This document shows positions 7,615-16,256 of a DNA stretch of 36,028 nucleotides, in pieces. The position numbers were made by a program, and so were the translations under genes. The stretch spans positions 1 through 36,028 of the forward strand of contig DATMRA010000193.1 of assembly GCA_035566535.1 (NCBI GenBank), given 5' to 3'. The stretch is from JAFARE01 sp035566535 (lineage in GTDB: Bacteria; Chloroflexota; Dormibacteria; Aeolococcales; Aeolococcaceae). Every line of letters starts with the position of its first letter. Positions within the stretch are counted from its first letter, which is position 1. The notes under the pieces are model-generated. The model did no database searches. It saw only the letters and a program-made list of their open reading frames with translations, and had not been told where the DNA came from.

Positions 7615-9525
7615 TCAGCGATTGCGCGTTCGCGGTCGCGAGCTCGCGGGCGGCGCCGCCGTCATGGCCGGTTCGGGGATGCTGGCGATGCCTTCGATCT
7701 CGACCTCGAGGGCGCGGATGAGAATGTTGCCCAGCGCAACGCCTTCGACAACCTCGTCGCGCTCCAGCTGGAGCACGAGGTCGACGAGCGGGTCATGGCA
7801 TCGTTGCAAACGGTCGGTGGCTGCCGCAGTGGCGTCATCGATGAGCCGCCGCACCTCGGCGTTCAGGTCCGTCTGCACATCGGCGGTCGCCCCGCCGGAC
7901 GTGGCCTGCCCGGGGTCGTCCAGAAGGTTGGTGCGGCCCAGCTTGGCCGACATGCCGAAGCGACCCGCGACGGAACGTGCGAGCTCCGTCGCCTGGAGCA
8001 GGTCGTGGGCGTCGCCCGTGCTCGGCTCGCCGAAGTAGAGCTCCTCCGCTGCCACGCCGGCAGACAGCACGGTCAGCTCGGAAAGGAGATCGCTCCGCGA
8101 GAGCACCTCCCGCTGCTCGAGTGGGCTGAGAATCGTGGCCAGCCCTCGTCCGTGCGTGAGGATGGAGACGGTGTGCACGTTTCGACCTCGGCCCAGCGCC
8201 GAGGCCACGATGGCGTGACCCGCCTCATGGACCGCCGCTCGGCGGCGTTCATCGGCGCTGAGCAAGCGACCGCGGCGGCGCGGACCGTCGCCCACCAGAC
8301 GCACAGCCTTATCGATGTCGTCCGGGTCCACCCGGTCATGCCGGGCGCGCGAGGCTTGGAGCGTGGCCTCGCTGATCACCCCTGCGAGGTCTGCCCCGGT
8401 CAGCCCTGACGTGCGCACCGCCAGCTCCGCCAGATCGACGGCTGGATCGAGCCCCAGCCCGCGAGCGTGCAGGGCGAGGATCGCGCTGCGCCCGGCGGCG
8501 TCAGGTGGCTGGATGCTGACGTCGCGGTCGAACCGGCCCGGAAGCAGCACGGCGGGGTGAAGGAGCTGCCGCTTGGTGGTCGCACCGACGATCACGACGC
8601 CGTCCTCCGCGGTGATGCGGTCGATCGCAACGAGCAGGTGGTTGAGCGCGGGCGAGCGGTCCATGCTGGGGCGCTCGGGGTTCGCCGCTCGGCCGGCGAC
8701 GGCGTCGATCTCTGCGATGAAGACGACAGCCGGCGCAGCGGCTCGCGCCTGCGCGAACACGTCCCGCGGCGACGCTGCCAGGCCACGGTCCACCGATGCC
8801 GCAACCTCCCCACCGCTGGTCGCGAAGAAGCGAGCCCGCGCCTCGCCGGCGAGGGCAAGGGCCAGCAGGCCCTTGCCGCACCCCGCGGGGCCATGCAGCA
8901 ACACCCCGCGTGGCGGCGCGGCGCCCAACGTGGCGAATCGGGCAGGATCGCGGAGGTACTCGACAACCTCCTGCAGCTGCTCGATGGCGCCATCGGCCGC
9001 GGCGACGTCGGCGAATGTGATCACCCGCCCAGGCTGGCCGCGCGACGTACCCCGTCGGGCCCGTCGCAGGCGAAGTGCCGCCGGCCACCGTGCGCCACCA
9101 CGTATGAGCAGCACGATGACGATCAGGCTCGCCAGCAGCACCGCGGGCGCCATGTACGCCACAAGGAAAAGCAGCACGTTCTTGCCGTTTTGGGGATCGA
9201 CGCTGACGGTTGCGCCGCCCGACGCCAGGCGCTCGATGAGCACCGGGGGCTCAGCGTCGCTCGGTGGATACGCGGCCCAGTACTGCACGGGCGTCGTCCG
9301 AGGAGACGGGAGGTAGGCGCCGGAGACGACGTGGTCGACGTTGTGGAGCACGGCGGTCTCGACGTGCCCGGCCGAGGCCAGGGCTTCCAGCGAGCTCAGC
9401 GGAAGCTCGGTGCCCGACGCCGCCGGAGCGCTCGCGATCACAGCCGCGACGACGAAGCCGCAGACTGCGATCAGGGTCGCGACCGTGCCCGCGAGGAGTC
9501 TCGGTCCGGCAGCGCGTTGGTTCAC
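7615..9525 (-). CDS. FtsH-like membrane AAA metalloprotease with eroded ATPase motifs
   Basis: A 636-residue protein with FtsH layout: membrane segment (about 10-35), extracytoplasmic FtsH_ext-like domain, second membrane segment (117-141), AAA domain and C-terminal M41 protease domain. The protease site is intact: HEAGH at 433-437 and a third zinc ligand, Asp508, in DAHDLLQAT. The ATPase is not. Walker A reads GPAGCGKG (212-219), lacking the Thr/Ser after Lys. Walker B reads VVFIAEID, with Ala271 replacing the magnesium-binding Asp, although Glu272 remains. The sensor-1 Asn is Thr, and the FVG pore-loop motif is absent. Arginine fingers R331 and R334 remain. GTG 9525 is chosen for its GAGG site. 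It is probably a divergent paralog that works with a canonical FtsH or without ATP-driven unfolding. Confidence 0.85.
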   Translation of the reverse strand: MNQRAAGPRLLAGTVATLIAVCGFVVAAVIASAPAASGTELPLSSLEALASAGHVETAVLHNVDHVVSGAYLPSPRTTPVQYWAAYPPSDAEPPVLIERLASGGATVSVDPQNGKNVLLFLVAYMAPAVLLASLIVIVLLIRGGARWPAALRLRRARRGTSRGQPGRVITFADVAAADGAIEQLQEVVEYLRDPARFATLGAAPPRGVLLHGPAGCGKGLLALALAGEARARFFATSGGEVAASVDRGLAASPRDVFAQARAAAPAVVFIAEIDAVAGRAANPERPSMDRSPALNHLLVAIDRITAEDGVVIVGATTKRQLLHPAVLLPGRFDRDVSIQPPDAAGRSAILALHARGLGLDPAVDLAELAVRTSGLTGADLAGVISEATLQASRARHDRVDPDDIDKAVRLVGDGPRRRGRLLSADERRRAAVHEAGHAIVASALGRGRNVHTVSILTHGRGLATILSPLEQREVLSRSDLLSELTVLSAGVAAEELYFGEPSTGDAHDLLQATELARSVAGRFGMSAKLGRTNLLDDPGQATSGGATADVQTDLNAEVRRLIDDATAAATDRLQRCHDPLVDLVLQLERDEVVEGVALGNILIRALEVEIEGIASIPEPAMTAAPPASSRPRTRNR

Positions 9526-9616
9526 CGAATCCTCACTTCCCAGGCGCCAGCGCGATGGTTGCGTGGCGCAAGGTCGATAGCATACCGACCCCAAACCGTA
9601 CGGTAGGTGAACGCTC

Positions 9617-9642
9617 TTCCGCGCGTGGCGGAATGCTAGGCT
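9617..9642 (+). promoter_or_regulatory. Inverted repeat beside an extended -10-like hexamer, upstream of the LIV operon
   Basis: TTCCGC (9617-9622) and GCGGAA (9628-9633) form a perfect 6-base inverted repeat with a 5-base centre. It is followed directly by TGCTAGGCT, an extended -10-like element (TAGGCT at 9637-9642), 32 bases before the GTG of the first operon gene. No good -35 is visible. The repeat could be an operator for a repressor or activator. Confidence 0.35.
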
Positions 9643-9673
9643 CGGCCGAGTTCGCTAACACGAGAGGGCTTAC

Positions 9674-10012
9674 GTGGAACCGATGGGCGGCAGACCCGAC
9701 GATGCTCCGGACGCCGACGAGGCGGCTGAACGAGCAGTCGACGAGACTGCGTTGTTGGACGGCGAAGACCCCAAGAGCACGCATCCCGAGGACGTCACAC
9801 ACTGGATCAGCGCGTACACCGAGTTGATCTCATTCAAGGAAGGGCTTCTGAACAGGTCCCGGAGTGAGATATCCGAGATGGAGAACCCGAACGCGCGCAA
9901 GGAAGCCGACGACGTCGACGTGACCATCCTGGTTGCCGAGTTGGGCCGCTATCAGAAGCGTTTGCGCTTCTGGACCCGGCGCCGCGAAGACCTGCACGTC
10001 AACGGTGTCTGA
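9674..10012 (+). CDS. Small acidic protein, first gene of the LIV-type transporter operon
   Basis: A 112-residue protein with no recognisable family. The first 40 residues are very acidic and probably disordered; the rest looks like two or three amphipathic helices with a basic end (GRYQKRLRFWTRRRED). It has no signal peptide or membrane segment, so it should be cytosolic. GAGAGGG lies six bases before the GTG start. Its last eight bases overlap the start of the binding-protein gene, which indicates translational coupling and a possible link to the transporter. Confidence 0.7.
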   Translation: MEPMGGRPDDAPDADEAAERAVDETALLDGEDPKSTHPEDVTHWISAYTELISFKEGLLNRSRSEISEMENPNARKEADDVDVTILVAELGRYQKRLRFWTRRREDLHVNGV

Positions 10013-11258
10013 CGCCCGGCGCGGGCGATTGCTTGCGGTCGCAACCGCCGCTCTGTTCCTGAGTGCGGGCTGCAGCGCGGCGACGCCTGCGCAACAGCTG
10101 CGCATCGGCGCGATGTTCCCGCTCGCCGGCAGCGCCGCTGCACTCGCGGGCGACGAGTATCGCGGCGCGGAGATCGCGGCTCAGCTCGTCAACGCGGCCG
10201 GTGGTGTGAATGGAAAGCAGATCGCTCTCGACCTGCGTGACGTGGAGAGCGCGGCACAGGTGCGCTCGGCGGCGGCCGGGCTCGCTGCCGATGGTGTTCC
10301 TGCCGTTATTGGCGCATACTCATCGGAGCTTTCCATTCCCGCTTCAGCCGCCGTCGCCCACCGCGGTCTTGTGTACTGGGAGACCGGCGCAGTTGCCGAC
10401 CAGCTCACCGCCAAGGGGCTTCCCATGGTGTTCCGCGTCGGCGCCGACGGCGCCGACCTGGGTGGTAACTCGGCGCGGTTCCTGGTCGACCAGATAGGGC
10501 CGCGGCTGCACGCCGCCCCGGCCGCGTTGCACGTCTTCCTCGTGACGGCCGACGACGCGTATGCGCACTCGGTTGCGGACGCAGCTCGCGCGGGGCTTGT
10601 CGACCGCGGTGCCCTCATAGCCGGGGAGGGCGTCTACAACCCGTACGCGCCGGACTGGAGGCCGGTTCTCGACGCCATTGCCACGACGCGGCCGAACATC
10701 CTCGTGCTCTCGTCGCACATCCCCGACGGCATCGCGTTTCGCCGCGCATTCATCGCGTCCGGACTGCATGTGCAGGCGTTCCTGGGCACGACGATGGCGC
10801 AGTGCCTGCCCGACTTCGGCTACACGTTGGGTGCCGATGCGGTCGGCGTGTTCGCGTCCGACCGGCCGCCCAATGGATTCAACGCGGGGGCGCTGGACGG
10901 CGCCGCGCTCGCGCTCTACCACCGTTTCGCGCAGGTGTGGCAGCAGTCGACGGGACGCGTTCCGAGTGAGGAGGGCATCGCCGGGTTCAGCGCCGCGTGG
11001 GTCCTCTTCAACAACGCGCTGCCCCACGCAGCCTCCCTTCAGCCGAAGGACATCGCCGCGGCCGCGCGCTCGCTGGACCTCCCCGAGGGCAGCCTGCCCA
11101 ATGGCGCCGGCGTACGGTTTTCGTCTGATGCGTCGCAGCTTGGCCAGAACACGCGCGCCGCGGCGGTGATCTGGCAGTGGCAGGCGGTCGACGACTGGTA
11201 CGTGGTCTGGCCGCCGGTGTATGCAACGAGCACGATCAAGTTGGTGCCGCTCCCGTAG
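10005..11258 (+). CDS. ABC transporter substrate-binding lipoprotein, LIV/urea type
   Basis: A 417-residue type-I periplasmic binding protein. It starts with a basic region, a hydrophobic stretch and LSAGC (Cys23), a lipoprotein signal that would anchor it outside the cytoplasmic membrane. The mature protein begins QLRIGAMFPLAGSAAALAGD, as in branched-chain amino acid and urea receptors, and continues with VPAVIGAYSSE and VFLVTADDAYAHS. GTG 10005 overlaps the upstream gene by eight bases. The frame is open further upstream, but that portion is antisense-like and lacks signal features. The ligand is unknown. Confidence 0.88.
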   Translation: MSDARRGRLLAVATAALFLSAGCSAATPAQQLRIGAMFPLAGSAAALAGDEYRGAEIAAQLVNAAGGVNGKQIALDLRDVESAAQVRSAAAGLAADGVPAVIGAYSSELSIPASAAVAHRGLVYWETGAVADQLTAKGLPMVFRVGADGADLGGNSARFLVDQIGPRLHAAPAALHVFLVTADDAYAHSVADAARAGLVDRGALIAGEGVYNPYAPDWRPVLDAIATTRPNILVLSSHIPDGIAFRRAFIASGLHVQAFLGTTMAQCLPDFGYTLGADAVGVFASDRPPNGFNAGALDGAALALYHRFAQVWQQSTGRVPSEEGIAGFSAAWVLFNNALPHAASLQPKDIAAAARSLDLPEGSLPNGAGVRFSSDASQLGQNTRAAAVIWQWQAVDDWYVVWPPVYATSTIKLVPLP

Positions 11259-11309
11259 CGCACGGGGGCACTGTGCGGTTGTGATCGTCGGCACAAGGAA
11301 GGACGCGAT

Positions 11310-12146
11310 GTGAACGGCGCTGTCGTCGTGCAACTGGGTGTGGATTGCGTCGCCGCTGCGTCGCTCTATGCGCTGGTCGCGCTTGCCGTGTCGCTCGCGT
11401 ACAGCGGCAGCGGGACCTATCACCTCGCCATCGGCCAGGTGGGCATCGCCGGCGGCCTGATTGCCGCCGGCGTCTTGCAATCGGGTTGGCCCGTGTGGGT
11501 CGCAGTCGTCGCAGGCCTCGCGGTCGGCGCCGCACTGTCGGCGGCGATGGAGCGCGGCCTGGTCGCGCCGGCGTCGGGCCGCCCGGTTCTCGCGGCGGTG
11601 CTGCTCATCGCCGCGGCGGTGGTCACTCGAGAGCTGCTGCAGGGTCTGTTCCCGCGCAGCGCCTACAGCTTTCCCAGCACCAGCGGAACCTTTCGCGTGC
11701 TCGGAGGCCTGGTCCACACCGCGGACCTTGTGACCATCGCCGTGGTTGTGGCGGTCGCCGCGACGGGAGCCGTCGTGCTCCGCTCAACCACGCTCGGCGC
11801 GGCGCTTCGCCTGAGCGCCACGGCGCCCGCCGCAGCCGAGCGGATCGGTGTCGACACTGCCCGGATCAGAGCGGCGAGCTTTGCCGTGGGCGGCGCGCTC
11901 GTGGCGGGCGCCGTTCTTCTGGGCGTGGCCCGCTTCCCGCTCGCCGCTTCCGGCGGCGTGGTGCTCGCGCTCCGTGGCATCGCGGCGGCAGCGGCGGGCG
12001 GGATGCGATCCCCCGCGCGGGTCGTGACCGCGGCTGTGATCATCGCGGCCGCCCAGGTCGTCGGGGGGTTCTACCTCGGTGGTGGCGGTGAGGCCCTCAG
12101 CGACGTGGCCGCGGTGCTGCTGATCGCAGCCGGCTGGCGGCGATGA
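11310..12146 (+). CDS. LivH-type ABC transporter permease
   Basis: A 278-residue integral membrane protein with about eight hydrophobic segments. The motif YSGSGTYHLAIGQVGIAGGL near residues 31-50 and TTLGAALRLSATAPAAAERIG (cut here to the core RLSATAPAAAERIG) match the LivH permease, including the loop that contacts the ATPase. The GTG start at 11310 has AAGGAAGGA six bases upstream. Its stop overlaps the next gene's ATG (ATGA), so the genes are coupled. It forms half of the membrane channel. Confidence 0.88.
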   Translation: MNGAVVVQLGVDCVAAASLYALVALAVSLAYSGSGTYHLAIGQVGIAGGLIAAGVLQSGWPVWVAVVAGLAVGAALSAAMERGLVAPASGRPVLAAVLLIAAAVVTRELLQGLFPRSAYSFPSTSGTFRVLGGLVHTADLVTIAVVVAVAATGAVVLRSTTLGAALRLSATAPAAAERIGVDTARIRAASFAVGGALVAGAVLLGVARFPLAASGGVVLALRGIAAAAAGGMRSPARVVTAAVIIAAAQVVGGFYLGGGGEALSDVAAVLLIAAGWRR

Positions 12147-13774
12147 TCCGCCGTCTCCTGCTGCTTGCCGCCGGCTCGGTCGTGGCCGCCTTCGTGTACC
12201 CGATATTCGCATCGGCGCCCAACCTCGACCGCGCGGCGGTGGCACTGGCCCTCGCGGGGTCCGCGGCCGGGGCGGCGGTGGCGACCGCGGCGGGGCGCCC
12301 ACCGCTGGTGGCAGCGGCACTCGCCGGGGTGGGCGCGTACGTCAGCGGGCTGTTGGCGCTGCACGGCTTTCCTGTCCCGGTCTCGGTAGTGATCGGCGCA
12401 GGAGCGGGCGCCGTCGCCGGCGCGCTCGTGGCACTGCTGTGCGCGCGCCTGGACGGCGCGTCATTCCTGGTCGCGACGCTCTTGCTCGCCATCGCGGGCG
12501 GTGCCGCCGTGCAGGCGCTGCCGGCGATCACCGGCGCCCAGTCGGGTTTGGGCCCCATACCGCCGCTCTCTCTTCCGCTCGGCGCGACCAAGAGCGCGGT
12601 CCTCACGCCGCTCGGCGACTTCCATGCTCTGCTGGCGGCAGCCACCCTGAGCGCGGCGCTGGCCGCCCTCATGCTCTGGCGCGGGTTCGGTCCTGGCTGG
12701 CGGGCTGTGGGAAGCGATCGAGCGCGCGCCGCAGCCTCGGGTCTGCGGCCGCTGGTGAGTGATGCAACCGCCCTCGCGCTGGCCGGCCTGCTTGCGGCGT
12801 TGAGCGGTGCGCTGGCCGCGCACGTCACGCGCCTGGCTTCGCCCGATTCGTTCGCCCCGGACGTCGCCGCCCTCCCACTCCTCGCGGCTCTGGCCGCCGG
12901 GCGCGACCCGATCGGCGCGGCAGCCGTCGCGGTGGGGACGGGACTGGTGGGTGTGGTGATCCTCCCCGCCGCCGGTTGGCAGGGCCCGCCTGACGCGATG
13001 TCGCTGGCCATCGGCACGCTGGCCATCGCCGCCTTGTTCACCCTCCTCCCTGGGGGCGCTCGCCAGCGCGACGCGCCGGCCACGAGCATCGACGCCACGA
13101 GTCCGTGGCCGCTCGACGGCCTGGGTTTGCGCGGCGCGCACCTTGTGGTTCCTTCGATCCAGGTTCACGCCGCAAACGGGGGCCTGCTCGTTGACAGTCC
13201 CGGATTCAGCGTCGAGCCCGGCGCGTTCCAGGCCGTGGTGGGACCCAACGGCGCGGGGAAGACCACGCTGCTGACCGCGATTCTGGCTCGCGCCGGCCCG
13301 TCCGGCGACGTGATCGCCACCGCCGGCGAGGCCCGAGGACGCGTTGTGCTTCTGCCTCAGGAGGGCGGTGGTTTCGCCGCCTGCAGCGTTCGCGAGACGC
13401 TGTTGTTGGGGGCCCGGCCCGGAAGGTCAGCAGCCGGAGCGCGCGCCCTGGCCGAGGCCTGGCTGCACCGTCTTGGCTTGGAGGCGTCGGCGGACACGTT
13501 GTGCGTCGAACTCTCAGGAGGCCAGCGCCGCCTGGTTGACCTTGCCCGCGTGTTGTTGAGCGCTCCGAACGTCCTGCTATGCGATGAGCCGCTGGCCGGC
13601 CTCGACGACGGCTCGCGCGCCGCCGCGTCCGCGTGCCTTCGGGCGGCGGCGCAGGCGGGGCTCACGATCATCGTCGCCGAGCACGACCGCGACGCCGTGG
13701 CTGCGCTGGCCACGGGGGTCATCGCCCTCGAGCGCGCCGACACAGCGCCGCGGCCGGCGACGGCGTCGCTATGA
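12143..13774 (+). CDS. Fused LivM-type permease and LivG-type ATPase
   Basis: A 543-residue fusion. Residues 1-303 hold about nine hydrophobic segments typical of LivM. After a linker, residues 330-543 form an ABC ATPase with Walker A GPNGAGKT (367-374), Q-loop Gln406, signature LSGGQ (457-461), Walker B VLLCDEP (Asp481, Glu482) and switch His514 (AEHD). This nucleotide-binding domain looks fully competent. LivM and LivG are normally separate; here permease and ATPase share one chain. ATGA overlaps link it to both neighbours. It imports the ligand of the upstream receptor with LivH and LivF partners. Confidence 0.9.
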   Translation: MIRRLLLLAAGSVVAAFVYPIFASAPNLDRAAVALALAGSAAGAAVATAAGRPPLVAAALAGVGAYVSGLLALHGFPVPVSVVIGAGAGAVAGALVALLCARLDGASFLVATLLLAIAGGAAVQALPAITGAQSGLGPIPPLSLPLGATKSAVLTPLGDFHALLAAATLSAALAALMLWRGFGPGWRAVGSDRARAAASGLRPLVSDATALALAGLLAALSGALAAHVTRLASPDSFAPDVAALPLLAALAAGRDPIGAAAVAVGTGLVGVVILPAAGWQGPPDAMSLAIGTLAIAALFTLLPGGARQRDAPATSIDATSPWPLDGLGLRGAHLVVPSIQVHAANGGLLVDSPGFSVEPGAFQAVVGPNGAGKTTLLTAILARAGPSGDVIATAGEARGRVVLLPQEGGGFAACSVRETLLLGARPGRSAAGARALAEAWLHRLGLEASADTLCVELSGGQRRLVDLARVLLSAPNVLLCDEPLAGLDDGSRAAASACLRAAAQAGLTIIVAEHDRDAVAALATGVIALERADTAPRPATASL

Positions 13775-14415
13775 CGGAGCGCCTCCTGATCGACAGCCTG
13801 CGTGTTCGCCGGGGTGGGCAGACCGTGCTGGAGATCGACTCCCTGCATGTGGCGGGCGGTGAACTCGTTGTGATCTCCGGCGACGCCGGGAGCGGCAAGA
13901 CGACCTTCGCCGCGGCGCTCTGCGGCGCGATCGACGCCGCGGGGCTCATCGCGGTCGACGGCAAGCCGCTCGCCGGACCGCCATCGCTTCGCCGCCGCGC
14001 GGGCCTCGCCTGCGCGTTCCGCGACGGCGAGCGCATCGCCGGATGCACCGTGGCCGAGGCTCTGCATCTGGGCGCGGCCGCGGGAAGGGCCGGCGAGGCG
14101 CTGGATCGCTTTCCGCAGCTGGGTACGCGCCGCCATATCGCCGCCCACCTGCTGTCGGGTGGTGAGCAGCAGCTCCTGCAGGTGGCATGCGCGTGGGCTG
14201 CCCGCCCGATTGTCCTCGTGCTCGACTCGCCCACGGTCGGCCTCGCCGACGACGCCGCGTCGACCCTGACAGCACTCGCCCGCGAGGAGGTGGAGCGCGG
14301 GGCCACGGTGCTCTGGTTCGAGGCCGACCGTCGGGCCGCTCCGGACCCGCCGCGGTACCGTCTTGTCAGGGGAAGTTTGGAGCTGGTAGGGGAGTCTGCG
14401 ACGGCCCCGGAGTGA
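13771..14415 (+). CDS. LivF-type ABC ATPase with degenerate catalytic residues
   Basis: A 214-residue nucleotide-binding subunit. Walker A GDAGSGKT (37-44) and signature LSGGE (128-132) are kept, so nucleotide binding is plausible. Three hydrolysis residues are lost: the Q-loop Gln is Arg84, the Walker B Glu is Ser153 (VLDSP) and the switch His is Ala185 (FEAD). In the paired LivG-type domain all three are present, so this is an asymmetric transporter with one working and one degenerate site. The start ATG overlaps the previous stop. Its last 50 bases overlap the convergent lipoprotein gene. Confidence 0.87.
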   Translation: MTERLLIDSLRVRRGGQTVLEIDSLHVAGGELVVISGDAGSGKTTFAAALCGAIDAAGLIAVDGKPLAGPPSLRRRAGLACAFRDGERIAGCTVAEALHLGAAAGRAGEALDRFPQLGTRRHIAAHLLSGGEQQLLQVACAWAARPIVLVLDSPTVGLADDAASTLTALAREEVERGATVLWFEADRRAAPDPPRYRLVRGSLELVGESATAPE

Positions 14416-14971
14416 GCCCCGAGTGAGCAAGATCGTTGTCGTACACGACGTACTTGTAGCCGTCCTTGGTCGACCACGTGAGCTTGGCGTGTTCGTCTGA
14501 CTCGGTGAAGAACACGAGCACTTGCGCGCTGGTGAAAGCGTCGTAGCCGAGGGCTCGCAAGCTTGCAAGGAAACGTTCGCAATACGCCGCCTGTGCATCG
14601 TGGGTGCGATACGCGAGGAGGCCGGAAATGGTGTTTCGATCCTCGGTTGCCATCACCAGCAGCAGGGACGTGATCGCATGCCGCGCCGCGGTGACGCTTG
14701 CGGGCTTGGCCAGGTCGATGAATCCGGTCTTCACCGGATTCGCCTGGATGGCGATCTCCCAGTAGGTGCGGTCTCCAAACAGTGATCGCTCCATGGCGAA
14801 GCCGTCCTTTGCCGACAGCGGACTGTTTCCGAAGCGATGGTTGTAGCCGATCGGTGGCAGGCCCAGCGTTGCCGCGGTCGGGACCGGCGTGGTCTCCACG
14901 ATGGTCAGCTCCGCGCAGCCGGAGAGCGCCAGAAGCAACATCGCCGCTGCCGTCAAGCGCAGGCAGGGCAA
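14366..14971 (-). CDS. Small hypothetical lipoprotein
   Basis: A 201-residue predicted lipoprotein: short hydrophobic signal and lipobox LSGC (Cys19), then a mixed alpha/beta domain (TYWEIAIQANPVKTGFIDLA; SLRALGYDAFTSAQVLVFF) of no family I recognise. The ATG at 15049 would add a 26-residue arginine-rich extension overlapping the upstream gene, so TTG 14971 is preferred, with some doubt. It follows the binding-lipoprotein gene by 19 bases on the same strand and is likely co-transcribed. Its 3' end overlaps the ATPase gene by 50 bases. Confidence 0.6.
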   Translation of the reverse strand: MPCLRLTAAAMLLLALSGCAELTIVETTPVPTAATLGLPPIGYNHRFGNSPLSAKDGFAMERSLFGDRTYWEIAIQANPVKTGFIDLAKPASVTAARHAITSLLLVMATEDRNTISGLLAYRTHDAQAAYCERFLASLRALGYDAFTSAQVLVFFTESDEHAKLTWSTKDGYKYVVYDNDLAHSGLTPGPSQTPLPAPNFP

Positions 14972-14990
14972 CCGCCGTGCCCGGCGGCGA

Positions 14991-16256
14991 TCAGTGGAAG
15001 TCGGCGAGGACTTGATTCTCTGCCGGGAGCGTTGCCGAGAGCTTCTCATCCTTCACCGGCACGAACTGCATGTCATGGATGACGGCAATGTACATGTCGT
15101 CATCCGCCACACCCTCGTGCGTCTGGGGATTGAACCCGCGAGTGTCACCGTTGGCGCTGGGGATGCTCACGGACCCGATTGCCTTGACGAGATTGGCTCC
15201 AGGGCTGATCGCACCCTGCTTCTTGAGAGCCGCTATCACGAGATTGACCGCGTCGTACGAGAAGAAGTCGCGATCGTTGGGCTGGCGGATCTCCTGCCCG
15301 GCCGAGTTCTTCACACCTGCGTCTGTCGGTCCGAGGCCTGCCGCAGCGAGGCGATGCTCGAATTGACTGAACGACGACGAATCACTCTCGCTGACGGTCC
15401 GCGACAGCACCATGCGCAAGCCGTCCGAGGCCATGTTGCCCGCGACCGCGCGAACCGACGGCGACTCGGCGTCAGGTCCGGCAAAGAGGGGAGTCGTGAG
15501 GCCTGCCGCATGCACGCCGGCGACAACCTTGCCGATGAACGCGTCGCTTCCCCAGATCGTCAGCACGCCCGCACCGGCTGCGGCAACCTGCTGGATCTGC
15601 GTGTCGATCGTCGGCGCACCGGATGCGATCTCGATGACCGGAGCCGCCGTGGCACCGGCGGTGGCCAGCGCTGACGTGAGCTGATTGGCGCCGTCGCGAC
15701 CGCTTGCCGTGTCGTCGTGAATGACTGCGACGCTCTTGCTCTTGGTCGCGATGTACATGCTCAACACATTGGCTGCGGCGTCGTTGGCGATGCCGAGGCG
15801 AAACAGGTTGGGACGGTTGGCGGCATCCATCAGGCCCGCGTCACCGTTGGTGATGGCTATCTCGGGGACTCCTGCGCTGCTGCTGTGCGCGCTGCTGATC
15901 GTTGCGCCGATGCCATCCTCGATAACCGCAACCGCTCCGTCGTGGATGGCCGCGTCCACATTGGACGCGCTCTGCTGCGGCTGGTTGGCGTCGTCGTACG
16001 TCTTGAGCTTGAGCTGATACGAGGTGCCGCCGATGCTCAGCCCCTTCTGGTTGGCTTCGGCGACGGCCAGCTGGGCGCCGCGGGAGATCACTTGCGCGAC
16101 GTACGGATCGGCGCTCGACGGCACGTTGAGCGCGATGAGCACCGACGGGGTGCCGCCGCTGCCCTGTGAACCAGCGTTCGTTGATCCGCCGCATGCGGCG
16201 AGCATCCCGACGCCGGCGAGCGCCGCCATGCCCAGAACCCGAGACTCGAACACCAT
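14991..16256 (-). CDS. Second ABC-type substrate-binding lipoprotein, LIV family
   Basis: A 421-residue type-I binding protein with a lipoprotein signal (LAAC, Cys22). It keeps receptor features: VAVIEDGIGATISSAH, FRLGIANDAAANVLSMYIAT, VAVIHDDTASGRDGANQL and ILTIWGSD-like GVLTIWGSDAF. ATG 16256 has GGAAGGAG six bases upstream. It is not similar in detail to the receptor at 10005-11258, and no permease or ATPase genes accompany it. It may feed the transporter on the opposite strand as an alternative receptor, or serve as a sensor. Confidence 0.85.
   Translation of the reverse strand: MVFESRVLGMAALAGVGMLAACGGSTNAGSQGSGGTPSVLIALNVPSSADPYVAQVISRGAQLAVAEANQKGLSIGGTSYQLKLKTYDDANQPQQSASNVDAAIHDGAVAVIEDGIGATISSAHSSSAGVPEIAITNGDAGLMDAANRPNLFRLGIANDAAANVLSMYIATKSKSVAVIHDDTASGRDGANQLTSALATAGATAAPVIEIASGAPTIDTQIQQVAAAGAGVLTIWGSDAFIGKVVAGVHAAGLTTPLFAGPDAESPSVRAVAGNMASDGLRMVLSRTVSESDSSSFSQFEHRLAAAGLGPTDAGVKNSAGQEIRQPNDRDFFSYDAVNLVIAALKKQGAISPGANLVKAIGSVSIPSANGDTRGFNPQTHEGVADDDMYIAVIHDMQFVPVKDEKLSATLPAENQVLADFH

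Noticed and set aside
8467..9606. A 379-codon plus-strand frame opposite the FtsH-like gene
   Set aside because: Arginine-rich shadow; the minus strand encodes a coherent FtsH-like domain order.
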